Shown here: in pieces, positions 20,505-30,203 of the stretch
Layout of the letters: every line of letters begins with the position of its first letter
Position numbering within the stretch: the stretch's first letter is position 1
From: JACVRW01 sp963825345
GTDB taxonomy: Bacteria > Actinomycetota > Thermoleophilia > Solirubrobacterales > Thermoleophilaceae
Length of the DNA stretch: 64,000 bases
Assembly: GCA_963825345.1 (NCBI GenBank)
Contig: CAWGSQ010000001.1
Location: 1 to 64,000 of the forward strand
Direction of reading: 5' to 3'
The notes under the pieces: model-generated
What the model was told of the DNA's origin: nothing
The model's input: the letters and a program-made list of their open reading frames with translations, nothing else
The model's database searches: none
Position numbers and translations under genes: made by a program

Positions 20505-21980
20505 GTGGCTGGCCAGTCCGACACCCCCTATCTCGACGCCCTGCGTGCCTACGCCGAGCGCAACCCCGGCCGTTTCCACGTGCCCGGGCACAAGGGTGGT
20601 CTCGGCGCCGACCCCGGCCTGATCGACGCGATCGGCGAGCGCGCGCTCCAGCTCGACATTCCGGCGCTCACCTACGGGATCGACGTGGGCGACCAGCCCA
20701 CGCCCTTCGAGGCGGCGCAGGCGCTGGCGGCCGAGGCGTGGGGCGCGAGCCGGACCTGGTGGCTCGTGAACGGGGCCTCGCAGGGGAACCACGTGGCGCT
20801 GCTTGCCCTGGGGCACAGCGGCCACCGCGTGGTCACTCAGCGGAACGCCCATTCGAGCACGATCGACGCGCTGGTCATGTCCGGCCTGCGGCCGACCTTC
20901 GTCGCGCCGGAGCTCGACCCCGAGCTGCACATCGCCCACTGCATGACGCCGGACGCGCTCGACGAAGCGCTGCGAGAGACCCCGGACGCGGCGGGCGCCA
21001 CGGTGGTCTCGCCCACCTATTTCGGCGCGGTGGCCGACGTTGCCGGGTTGGTGGAGGTGGCGCACAGCCACGGCGTGCCTCTGGTCGTGGACGAGGCGTG
21101 GGGGGCGCACCTGCCGTTCCACGAGGACCTGCCCGCGCACGCGCTGAGCCTCGGCGCGGACCTCGTCATCTCGAGCACGCACAAGATCGTGGGCAGCCTG
21201 ACCCAGTCGGCGATGATCCACCTGGGCCACGGCGACCTGATCTCGGAGGGGGTCGTCGATCGCTGCGTGACGCTCGTGGAGTCCACGAGCCCGAACGCGC
21301 TGCTGTTCGCCTCGCTCGATGCCGCACGCCGCAGTGCCGCCACCAGTGGCCGCGAGCTGCTCGACGAGACGCTGCTAGCGCTCGCCCGGACGCGCGACGC
21401 GGTGCGCGCGATTCCAGGCCTCGACGTGCTCGACGAGCGCCTTGCCGGTGCCCCCGGGGTGTTCGACTACGACCCGCTCCGCCTGGCGATCGACGTGCGC
21501 GGCACGCACGTGAGCGGGTACGAGCTGGCGCGCCTGCTGCGTGAGGAGCACGACGTGCTGATGGAGCTTGCCGGGGAGAACGTGATGGTTGCGGTGTACG
21601 GGATGGGCGAGAACGCGGGAGCGGCGAGCGAGCGGCTGCTCGAGGCGCTCCGCCATGTGGTGGAGACGGTGAGCGCCAAGCCGCAGCCCGCGGAGGACGT
21701 GCAGTTCGCGCCGCCGCCGCCGTGGGGCGAGCTCGTCATGACGCCGCGAGAGGCGTTCCTGGGACCGCAGGAGATCGTGCCGGCTCGCGAGGCGGTCGGG
21801 CGCGTCGCGTCCGAGTCGCTCGCCGCCTACCCGCCCGGCATCCCGAACGTGCTCCCGGGCGAGCGCCTGAGCGCGGAGACGCTCGACTACATCGAGCAGA
21901 CGATCGCCCACGGAGGCAGCCTGCGCGGTGCGAGCGACCGCGAGCTGAAGACGCTCCGCGTGGCGCTCGAGCCAGGGTAG
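20505..21980 (+). CDS. Orn/Lys/Arg decarboxylase-family PLP enzyme (arginine decarboxylase-like)
   Basis: Intact, 491 residues. Fold-type I PLP enzyme of the bacterial Orn/Lys/Arg decarboxylase group without the N-terminal wing domain: RFHVPGHKGGLGADPG near residue 23, VNGASQGNHVALL, VVSPTYFGAVADV, VVDEAWGAHLPFH, and the Schiff-base Lys in SSTHKIVGSLTQS near residue 226. A small C-terminal domain follows (MTPREAFLGPQEIVPAREA). By family it makes agmatine from arginine or a diamine from ornithine or lysine; the substrate cannot be read from sequence. GTG 20505 follows a TAGACT element. It converges with an amidinohydrolase of arginine-like substrates, hinting at arginine/agmatine metabolism. 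Confidence 0.85.
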   Translation: MAGQSDTPYLDALRAYAERNPGRFHVPGHKGGLGADPGLIDAIGERALQLDIPALTYGIDVGDQPTPFEAAQALAAEAWGASRTWWLVNGASQGNHVALLALGHSGHRVVTQRNAHSSTIDALVMSGLRPTFVAPELDPELHIAHCMTPDALDEALRETPDAAGATVVSPTYFGAVADVAGLVEVAHSHGVPLVVDEAWGAHLPFHEDLPAHALSLGADLVISSTHKIVGSLTQSAMIHLGHGDLISEGVVDRCVTLVESTSPNALLFASLDAARRSAATSGRELLDETLLALARTRDAVRAIPGLDVLDERLAGAPGVFDYDPLRLAIDVRGTHVSGYELARLLREEHDVLMELAGENVMVAVYGMGENAGAASERLLEALRHVVETVSAKPQPAEDVQFAPPPPWGELVMTPREAFLGPQEIVPAREAVGRVASESLAAYPPGIPNVLPGERLSAETLDYIEQTIAHGGSLRGASDRELKTLRVALEPG

Positions 21981-22871
21981 CGCCACGCGCTCCCGGCGCA
22001 GCGCCTGCATGAGACAGTGAGCGCCGCCGCCGCCGAGCGTGAATGCGGCGAGCTCCGGGTCGTACACGGTCAGGCCGAGAGCACGGAGGCGCTCGTTGAG
22101 GTCCTTGGACTCAGCGCTCGTGAGCACGCGGTCACCTCCGAGGCAGACCCCGTTCACGCCGAGCTTGAGCGCGTCGGCGAGCGTCACCGGCACGATCTGC
22201 ACGCCCTTGTCCTCGAGCCAGCGCACGAAGCCGGTGCCGACCTGCTCGACGCACACGGCCGCCAGCTTCTCGCCGAGCATGGCGGCGAGCACGTCGATGT
22301 GGAGGAAGTGCGGCGGGATGCGCTCGATCCGGACCTCCCAGCCGTCGGCCTCGAGCCATCCGGCGAGCTGCTTCGCGGCGGGCTCCTGCGTGCGCTCCTC
22401 GCCGTTCCCGATAACCGCCACGCCCGGCTCCACGATCATGAAGTCGCCGCCCTCGAGCGCCGCCGCCGTGATCATCCGGTGGATCGGGATCCCGCTCTGC
22501 TCGTAGAAGCGGATCACGGGCGCGTACTCGCCGCGCCGCCACCACTGGTGGCACTGGGTCACGATCGGCCCCTGAGGCACGTTGATGCTCGAGTCGCGCG
22601 CGAACACCTGGTAGGGGAGGGCCGGGTCGGGCTCGAGGCGGTGCACGCGCACGCCAGCCTCCTCGTACACGCTCACCATCTCGGCGTGCTGGCGCTGGGC
22701 GTCGTCGCGGCTGAAGCTGACGCCACTGTCGAGCGTCGCCCGTGCGATCGCACTCGCGGGCAGCCAGTGGAAGTTGTCCGGTGGGCAGAGCAGCACGTCG
22801 AGCAGGCGTCCATACTCCGAGTCCACGCCCCAGGGGGTCTCTGTTTCCTCTCGTCCCTCCAATGCGCCCAC
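21970..22871 (-). CDS. Arginine deiminase/DDAH-superfamily amidinohydrolase
   Basis: Guanidino-group-modifying enzyme of the pentein fold, read from about GTG 22871 (GTG 22826 is an alternative). The N-terminus WGVDSEYGRLLDVLLCPPDN, FARDSSINVPQG, ALEGGDFMIVEPG, the His motif HFLHIDVLAAML and the C-terminal GGGGAHCLMQAL with the nucleophile Cys are all present. Relatives hydrolyse dimethylarginine, arginine or agmatine. No stop codon is visible where the family ends; the frame stays open into the convergent gene, so a small indel or base error probably hides it near 21970. The start is only 6 bases from the divergent acylphosphatase ATG. Confidence 0.8.
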
Positions 22872-22877
22872 GATTCT

Positions 22878-23153
22878 ATGAGTGAGCTGGTTCGCCGCCG
22901 CATCGTGGTGCGCGGGCATGTCCAGGGCGTCTTCTTCCGGGACAGCTGCCGCAGGGAGGCGAACTCGCGCGGAGTGGCCGGCTGGATCACCAACCGGCCG
23001 GACGGCGCGGTGGAGGCGGTGTTCGAGGGACAGCCGGACGCCGTTGCAGCCCTCGTGGACTTCTGCAGGCGAGGCCCGCGCGGCGCCGACGTGGACTCTG
23101 TGGACGAGAGCAGCGAGGAGCCGGAGGGCCTGAGCGGCTTCCAGGTTCGCTGA
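22878..23153 (+). CDS. acyP: Acylphosphatase
   Basis: Intact, 91 residues, the usual length. It hydrolyses acyl phosphates in the cytosol. Catalytic signatures: VVRGHVQGVFFRDSCRREAN with the essential Arg in FFR, and GWITNRPDGAVEAVFEG with the essential Asn. ATG 22878 is the only start that fits the family N-terminus. It is divergent from the amidinohydrolase with almost no intergenic space, so its promoter must lie within that gene. It is followed after 61 bases by comEA. Confidence 0.92.
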   Translation: MSELVRRRIVVRGHVQGVFFRDSCRREANSRGVAGWITNRPDGAVEAVFEGQPDAVAALVDFCRRGPRGADVDSVDESSEEPEGLSGFQVR

Positions 23154-23202
23154 CCGTCGCAGCGTTGTCACCCTGATCACCCACGCGTAGGGCGGCGCTT
23201 CG

Positions 23203-23208
23203 TAGGTT
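23203..23208 (+). promoter_or_regulatory. Predicted -10 element (TAGGTT), comEA
   Basis: TANNNT hexamer ending 6 bases before the comEA ATG at 23215, the exact spacing expected if transcription starts at the A of ATG. Confidence 0.5.
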
Positions 23209-23214
23209 CGGCGG

Positions 23215-23766
23215 ATGCCGGAGGGCTCGCGTTCGACCGTCGTTGTCTGGGCGCTCGCCGCCGTGCTGGCCACGCTCGCAGCCTTCCGTCTGTTCGGGGG
23301 CGGGGACACGCCGCCGCCCGTGCCGATGAAGCTGTCGACCCAGGGCGAGCACGGCGATTCGCGCATCTACGTCCACGTGGCCGGCGCCGTGCGCCGCCCC
23401 GGGCTGATGAGGATGTCCGCGGGATCGCGTGTCGCCGACGCGCTCGAGCGCGCCGGCGGACCGCGGCCGCGTGCCGACCTCACGGCGGTGAACCTCGCCG
23501 CGCGAGTACAGGACGGCCAGCAGATCGTGGTGCCGCTCGAGGGCAGGGCCGGGGCCGCGGGCGCGGCCGCCGCCATCCCACTCGGCCTCGGCACCGCCAC
23601 GGTCGACCAGCTCGACGAAATCGACGGGATCGGGCCCACCCTGGCCAAGCGGATCGTCGAGCAACGGACGAAAAAAGGAGGATTTGGCTCCATCGACGAG
23701 CTCCGCGATGTGGATGGAATAGGGGAGAAGCGGCTCGCCGCGCTGCGGGCGGCGCTCCAACCCTGA
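23215..23766 (+). CDS. comEA: Competence protein ComEA (DNA-binding, membrane-anchored)
   Basis: Intact, 183 residues. One N-terminal membrane helix (VVVWALAAVLATLAAF), an SLBB domain (IYVHVAGAVRRPGLMRM, VADALERAGG), an Ala/Gly linker, and a C-terminal double helix-hairpin-helix (VDQLDEIDGIGPTLAKRIVE, GFGSIDELRDVDGIGEKRL) that binds duplex DNA. It hands incoming DNA to the ComEC channel in natural transformation. Normally adjacent to comEC; here 8.4 kb of RHS-related sequence lies between the two. Confidence 0.93.
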   Translation: MPEGSRSTVVVWALAAVLATLAAFRLFGGGDTPPPVPMKLSTQGEHGDSRIYVHVAGAVRRPGLMRMSAGSRVADALERAGGPRPRADLTAVNLAARVQDGQQIVVPLEGRAGAAGAAAAIPLGLGTATVDQLDEIDGIGPTLAKRIVEQRTKKGGFGSIDELRDVDGIGEKRLAALRAALQP

Positions 23767-23834
23767 GCGGGGAGGACCGGGATCGACATAGACTCGGCCC
23801 GTTCCGGCCGTCCGCCCTTGAACTGACTCCGGAC

Positions 23835-26800
23835 TTGCGCGCCGCCATCGCTTATCGCTGGTCACACGGACCCATCGGAGAGTGGGCCGTTGCGGTCGCG
23901 CTGCTCGGCTCGCTCACTCTGGCGGCCGCCTCCGCAGGCAGCGTGGGTGACGCCGCGAAGGCGGCCAGGCCCGATCTGACGGTCGCATCGGTCTCGAACC
24001 CGCCCGCGACCCTTGCGGCCGGCGCGAGCTTTCGCGTGACGGACACAGTCGCGAACCGCGGCCGCCGCAAGGCCGCGAAGAAGACGGCGACGGCGTACTT
24101 CCTGTCGAGGGACTCACGGCAGTCGCGTGACGACATCCGCCTGGCCGGGAAGCGCAGCGTGAAGGCCCTTGGAAGGGGCAAGCGCTCGCGCGGTACAGCA
24201 CGGCTGACGGTCCCGCAGACGACGACCGCGGGGGTCTACCGGATGCTGGCATGCAGCGACGCCGGGAAGAAGCTCCGGGAGGCCAAGGAGACGAACAACT
24301 GCGCGGCCTCACGCCAGCGCGTGACGGTCACCGGCGCGGCGGGGCCTGGGGGACCGGGCGGACCGGGCGGACCGGGGCCGGGCGGACCGGGTCCCGGCGG
24401 TCCAGACCCCGGCGGGCCGCTTCCGCCGCCCGTGGCCGGGCCGTCCAACGCGCCGGCTCCCGGCCCGACAGACGCTGCCGCGCCCGAACCCGCCGGCCTC
24501 GCACCGGTGCTTGATCGCGAGGAAGCCACGCCGCTGGTCGATGCGACGCAGTTCCTCTACACCGGAGCCAATCCGATCCAAAAGGACGTCGCGGCAGGGA
24601 CGATCAACGCCCGTCGGGTCGCCGTGCTTCGGGGCCGGGTTGGCAATCGTCTCGGCGGACCGCTCGGCGGCGTCCGCGTGACCGTGCTCGAGCACCCTGA
24701 GCTGGGCCGCACCGCCACGCAGCCGGACGGCGGCTTCGAGATCGCGGTCAACGGAGGCGGGCCACTCACCGTTCTCTTCGAGCGGGCCGGGTTCATCCCG
24801 GTGCAGCGGCTGGTCGCCGACACCCCCTGGGAGGACTACCAGCCGGTCGACGATGTCGTGATGGTCCCCTATGAGGACGCGTCGAACGTCATCAACCTGG
24901 CCTCCTCGGCCGACAACCAGGTCGCGCTCTCGGACCCGGTCACGGACGCCGCCGGTACGCGGAGGTCGACGCTCCTCTTCAAGTCCGGGACGGACGCGGT
25001 CATGGAGATGCCCGACGGCTCCACCCAGCCGCTCGACGTGCTCACGGTGCGCTCGACGGAGTACACGATCGGCCCGACCGCCCTGGATGCGATGCCGGCC
25101 CAGTTGCCGCAGACGACGGCCCTCACCTACGCGCTCGAGCTGTCGGTCGACGAGGCCGTGACCGCCGGTGCGGTGGGAGTGCGGTTCAACAAGCCGGTCG
25201 TCAACTACATCGACGACTTCCTCGGCTTCCCGGTGGGCGGCGACGTGCCGGTGGGGACCTACGACCGCGAGGATGGCGCGTGGGTTGGCTCCCTCAATGG
25301 GCGGGTGGTCCGCATCCTGGGCGAGACGGGAGGCCAGGCGCAGCTCGACGTGGACGGCGACGGACAGGCCGACGGCGGCGCGAAGCTCACCGACCTCGAC
25401 ATCGACGCCGCGGAGCTCGAGCGCCTTGCGTCGCTGTACGACGCCGGTAAGACCCTGTGGCGCGTGCCGCTCCTCCACTTCTCGCCCGGGGACTACAACT
25501 GGCCCTTCGGGCCTGGGGCGAACGCCCAGGCGCCGGATCCGCTCAGGGGGCTCGGCGGCAACACCCCGGACGACTGCAAGCAGTCCGCCGGTCAACCCGA
25601 CTGCCAGGATCAGACCGCCAGCCAGGCCGCGGCAATTCCGGGCACCGACGCGACCCTGAACTATTCGAGCGACCGCACGCCCGGGCGCGAGGCCGAGTAC
25701 ACGATCGAGACGCCCGTGAGCGGCGCGTCCGTCCCCCCGGACGTCAGGTCGATCCAGGTCGAGATCGAGGCCGCCGGCCAAACCGTCAAGCAGGAGCTTC
25801 CGCCGCTCCCGAACCAGTCCGTCAGCCTGACACTGGACGGCCGGGACGCGTACGGCCGCGTCTTCTACGGCGCCGTGCCGGCCGACGTGCGCGTGGGCTA
25901 CGAGTACGACGCCGAGTACCAGCAGCCGGCGGAGTGGCGCTCGAGCTGGGCGCGCGTCTCCGGGATCCCGGTTACGACCAACGGCCCTCGCCAGAGCGTC
26001 ACGCTCTTCACCGAGGCCAAGACGACGATCGGCGCGATCGACGCGCGCGGAAGCGGCCTGGGCGGTTGGACGCTGTCGCCCCACCACGCCTATGACCCGG
26101 TCGGGAGGACGCTGTTCATGGGCGACGGCACGCGCAGGGAGGCGGACGCCCAGGGGACGACCGTGCTGGAGCACGTCGCCGAGAGCCTGAGCGACCCGCA
26201 CGGCATCGCCATCGGCCCCGACGGGAGCCTCTACATCGCCAACACCACCGACGAGCGCATCCGGCGCGTCGCGCCGAACGGGACGGCCTCGAACGTTGCG
26301 GGCACCGGCGTCTTCGGCCTCTCGGGTGACGGCGGCCCGGCGACCGCCGCGCGCCTCGCCTCGCCGGAGGACATCGCGCGTGGCGAGCGACGGGGGCATG
26401 CTGATCGCGGACTCGAAGAACAACCGCATCCGCCGGGTCGCGCCCGGCGGCACGATCTCGACGCTGGCCGGCGGGGGCAGCCCGGCGGACGGCATCGGCG
26501 ATGACGGGCCGGCGACCAGCGCCCGGCTCGCGGACCCGACCGGGGTCGCCGCGGCAGCCGATGGGACGGTCTACATCGCTGACCGCGCGCATCACCGCGT
26601 CCGGATGGTCACCCCCGACGGCGCCATCACGACGGTGGCCGGAGGGCCGGAGCAAGGCTCGAGCGGTGACGGCGGCCCGGCCGCCGCCGCTCGGCTGAAC
26701 GCCCCGCGCGACTTGGCCGTGGCGCCCGACGGCTCGATCTACATCGCGGACACGGGGAACGACCGTGTGCGCGAGGTGGACGGACGGGCGGATCTCGACG

Positions 26801-29800
26801 GTGGCGGGAGGCGGCCCGCCCGCGCCGGACCTGGGCGATGGCGGCCTCGCGACCAACGCGACGCTGAGCGGCCCGTCGTCGATCGTGGTGTCGAGCGACG
26901 GCACGATCCACGTGGCCGACCGCGGCAACGACCGGGTCAGGAGCTTCGAGCCGCTGGGGCTGATCTCCACGTCCATCGGCGGCGGCGAATTCTTCAGCGG
27001 CGAAGGCGGCCCGGCGGCCGACGCGGTGCTCGGCGCCCCGATGGGTGTGGCCGAGGCTCCGGACGGGACGCTCTACGTCGCCGAGCGCGACTCCGATTGG
27101 GTCGAGGCCGCGCGCTCGACGCTCGACGGCTTCGGCTCGGGCGACATGCTGATCCCGTCCGAGGACGGGACGGAGGTCTACCGCTTCAACCGCTTCGGCC
27201 GCCACCTGAGCACGCTCGACAGCCTCACGGGGGAGCCGCGCTGGTCGTTCGGCTACGACACGCAGGGCCGGCTCCTGTCCGCCACGGACGTGGACGGCCG
27301 CGCGCTCACGGTCGAGCGCAACGGCAGCGGCGTCGCCACCGCGCTCGTCGCGGCCGGCGGCCAGCGCACGGAGCTCACGCTGGATGCGAACGGCTTCCTC
27401 GCCTCGCTCACCAACGACGCTGACGAGACGGTCAGTTTCGACTACACCGCCAAGGGGCTCATGACGGGCATCGAGGACTCGCTCGGGGGAGACACCGCCT
27501 ACGAGTACGACTCCCTCGGCAGACTCACCGGCGAGACCGATGCGGGCAACGGCGAGCGCACGCTCACCCGGGAGGCTCTCGTCGACGGTCACCGCGTCAC
27601 GCAGGAGACCTCCGACGGCCACGAGCTCGTCTACAGGTTCCAGCGGCTCGCCGATGGCGGCTCGCGCACCACGACGACAGACGCGGCTGGAGCGGTGACG
27701 GTGCGGACGCGGGCAGCGGACGGCTCGACCACGATCGAGTACCCGGACGGCTCGGTCGAACGCGACGAGATCGAACCGGACCCGCGCTTCGGGCTCCAGG
27801 CTCCGCTCATACGGCGCACGCTCTCCACCCCCGCCGGCCTTGAGCGCGTGGTCCAGCAGAGCCGCTTCGCAACCCTCACCGACCCCGCCGACCCGCTCTC
27901 GGCAGAGGACCTCCAGAGCAACGTGTCCGTGAACGGCCGCGCGGTCACCACCGAGTACGACGACGCGACCCGCACCCTCACCCACACCAGTCCCGAGGGG
28001 CGGGTGTCCAGCTCGGCGCTCGACGCGCGTGGGCGGGTCGTGAGCTACACGAGCGCCTCGGGTCTGGCGCCGGTGGAGTTCACCTACGACAGCGAGGGAC
28101 GCATCTCCCGCGTGGACCAGGGTCCCCAGTTCTGGACCTACACGTTCGACTCGCGTGACCGGATTCTCACTCGCACGAACGCGGCGGGGCACACCATCGA
28201 GTACGCGTACGACGCCGCGGACAGGCTCACGCAGATCGTGCTGCCGTCCGGCCGGGACTACGGCTACACATACGACGAGAACGGCCGCATCACGAGCATC
28301 GTGACTCCGGCCGGGTTCAGCCACTCCCTTGGGTGGAGCGACGTGGGTCTGCCGGTGAGCTACACGCCGCCCGGCACGACCGCCTCGTACGGGCGCTCAT
28401 ATGACGACGAGCTGAAGCTCACCGGCACGAAGCTTCCCGGCGGTCGTACGGTCGGCTACGGCTACGACGCGGGTGGGCGGCTCGCGGGTCAGGCCGGCCC
28501 TGAGCTCACCACAGCCTTCTCCTACGTGGGCGCCACGGAGCGGCCCGCGGGCATCTCGAGCACCCCGACCGGCGGCGGCACGGCGCAGACGATTGGCTTC
28601 GCCTACGACGGAGCGCTCGTAAAGGAAACCGACTTCGGCGGGCCGGCGACCGGGTCGTTCGACTACGTCTGGGACGACGACCTCCTCCTCGCGTCGACCA
28701 CGCTCACCGCCGGGGCCACTGTCGCGACCACGAGCATCGCCCGCGACGACGACGGCCTGCCCACGACGATCGGGCCGTTCGGCGTGGCGCGCGGCGGGCC
28801 TGGTGGCGCCCCGTCCTCGTACGGCGACGGGGCCATCGCAACCGAGCTGGCGTACGACACCCTCGGCCGCGTCAGCCAGCGCGGCGGCACCGCTGCCGGC
28901 ACCGAGCGCTTCCGGGCCACACTGACACGCGGGCCCGAGGGCACGATCACGCGCAAGGTCGAGGTGGTGAACGGTGTCAGCACCCAGCTCGACTACGTGT
29001 ACGACGAGGACGGCCGCCTGACTCGGGTGGACAGGAACGGAGCCCTGGCGGAGCAGTACGCCTACGACCTCAACGGAAACCGCACGAGCCGCCAGGTGGG
29101 GATCGTTTCCGAGGCGGCGACCTACGACCAGCAGGACCGGCTCACGAGCCTCGGAGCCACGACATACGTGTTCAACGCTGACGGGATGCTCAGCGCTCGC
29201 GGTGGCGACAGCTTCACCTATGGAGCTCGCGGAGAGCTGCTGTCGGCGACCGTCGGCGGCACCACGGCCACCTACCGGTACGACGGGATGGGGCGTCGCG
29301 TGAGCCGGACCGTGGGCGGGGGCACAACGCAGTATCTCTACGGCGACGCCGACCCGTTCCTGGTGAGCGCGGTCCGGGAGCCCGGCGGCGAGCTCACGCG
29401 CCTGTTCTACGACCAGCAGGGCCTGCTTCACGCGCTGGAGCGCGGCGGCACTCGCTATCTCGTGGGAAGCGACCAGGTCGGCACTCCACACGTCGTGGCG
29501 AACCCGAGCGGCGCGGTCGTTAAGCAGATCGACTACGACGCGTTCGGAGGCGTGAGCGCCGACAGCGCTCCCGCGTTCTCGCTCCCGATCGGGTTCGGCG
29601 GCGGAATAGCGGACCCGCTCACCGGTCTCGTAAGGCTGGGTCTGCGCGACTACGACCCACGCGCCGGCCGTTTCACGGCGCGCGACCCGATCCTGTTCGA
29701 GGGCAGTCCGATGAACCTGTTCGAGTACGCGGGGAGCGATCCGGTCAACCACCGCGATCCGACCGGCATGGTCTGCATCGGCTTCGAGGCGTTCCAGGTG

Positions 29801-30203
29801 GAGGGCGGCGGCGCGGAGTTCTGTGCCGACGCCACCGGCGTCAGCACCTGCATCAAGGGAGGGGTCGGCTTCGGAGGCGGGCTGGACGTAGACCCGGGTG
29901 GCCGTCCGCGCCAGCCAGGGGTGTCCATCGACGCGAAGGCCGGACTGAACTTCGGACCGGCCCGGGTCGGCGTGAAGGGCAACTTCCCCTTGGACAAATG
30001 CCAGAGAAACCACGTGGTCGGTTGGCGGCGGGGTTGGGACCTTCGAGTTGGGTGGAGGGAACTCCGGTCCCTACGTGAAGGGCCGCGCTGGATTCGACAT
30101 AGAGGGCAACATCTCGACGCGGTCGGTGTTCGACACGCCGCTCAAGTTCGGCGGAGGCGCCTCGGCTGCGATCAGGGGCTGCGTGTCCCACTTCTTCGGA
30201 TGA
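23835..30203 (+). CDS. Giant teneurin-like RHS/YD-repeat exported protein
   Basis: About 2120 residues. Order: signal region (WAVAVALLGSLTLAAASAGS); CARDB domain (PDLTVASVSNPPATLAAGAS, 23970-24340); Gly-Pro linker of GPGG repeats (24340-24430); carboxypeptidase-regulatory/transthyretin-like domain (LGGVRVTVLEHPELGRT, 24650-24820); an FN-plug-like stretch (DGRDAYGRVFYGAVPADVRV ... GGWTLSPHHAYDPVGRTLFM, 25640-26150); five NHL blades (DGTVYIADRAHHRVRMVTPD, 26170-27110); YD repeats (YDSLGRLTGETDAGNG, 27170-29480); RHS core ending GRFTARDPILFEG and DPTGM (29580-29770); and an unrecognised ~145-residue Gly-rich C-terminus. Transthyretin, FN-plug, NHL, YD shell and core is the teneurin extracellular order. 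Single-base shifts near 26385, 26786 and 30010. Start TTG 23835 is tentative; a TAGACT lies 40 bases upstream. Confidence 0.88.

Noticed and set aside
24340..24430. Short tandem repeats that might be CRISPR-like or a phase-variable tract
   Set aside because: They are coding GPGG repeats of a linker, with no spacer-repeat structure.
24309..26495. Long minus-strand frame (about 728 codons) opposite the RHS gene
   Set aside because: No recognisable motif, and the opposite strand has CARDB, transthyretin-like and NHL domains in order; shadow.
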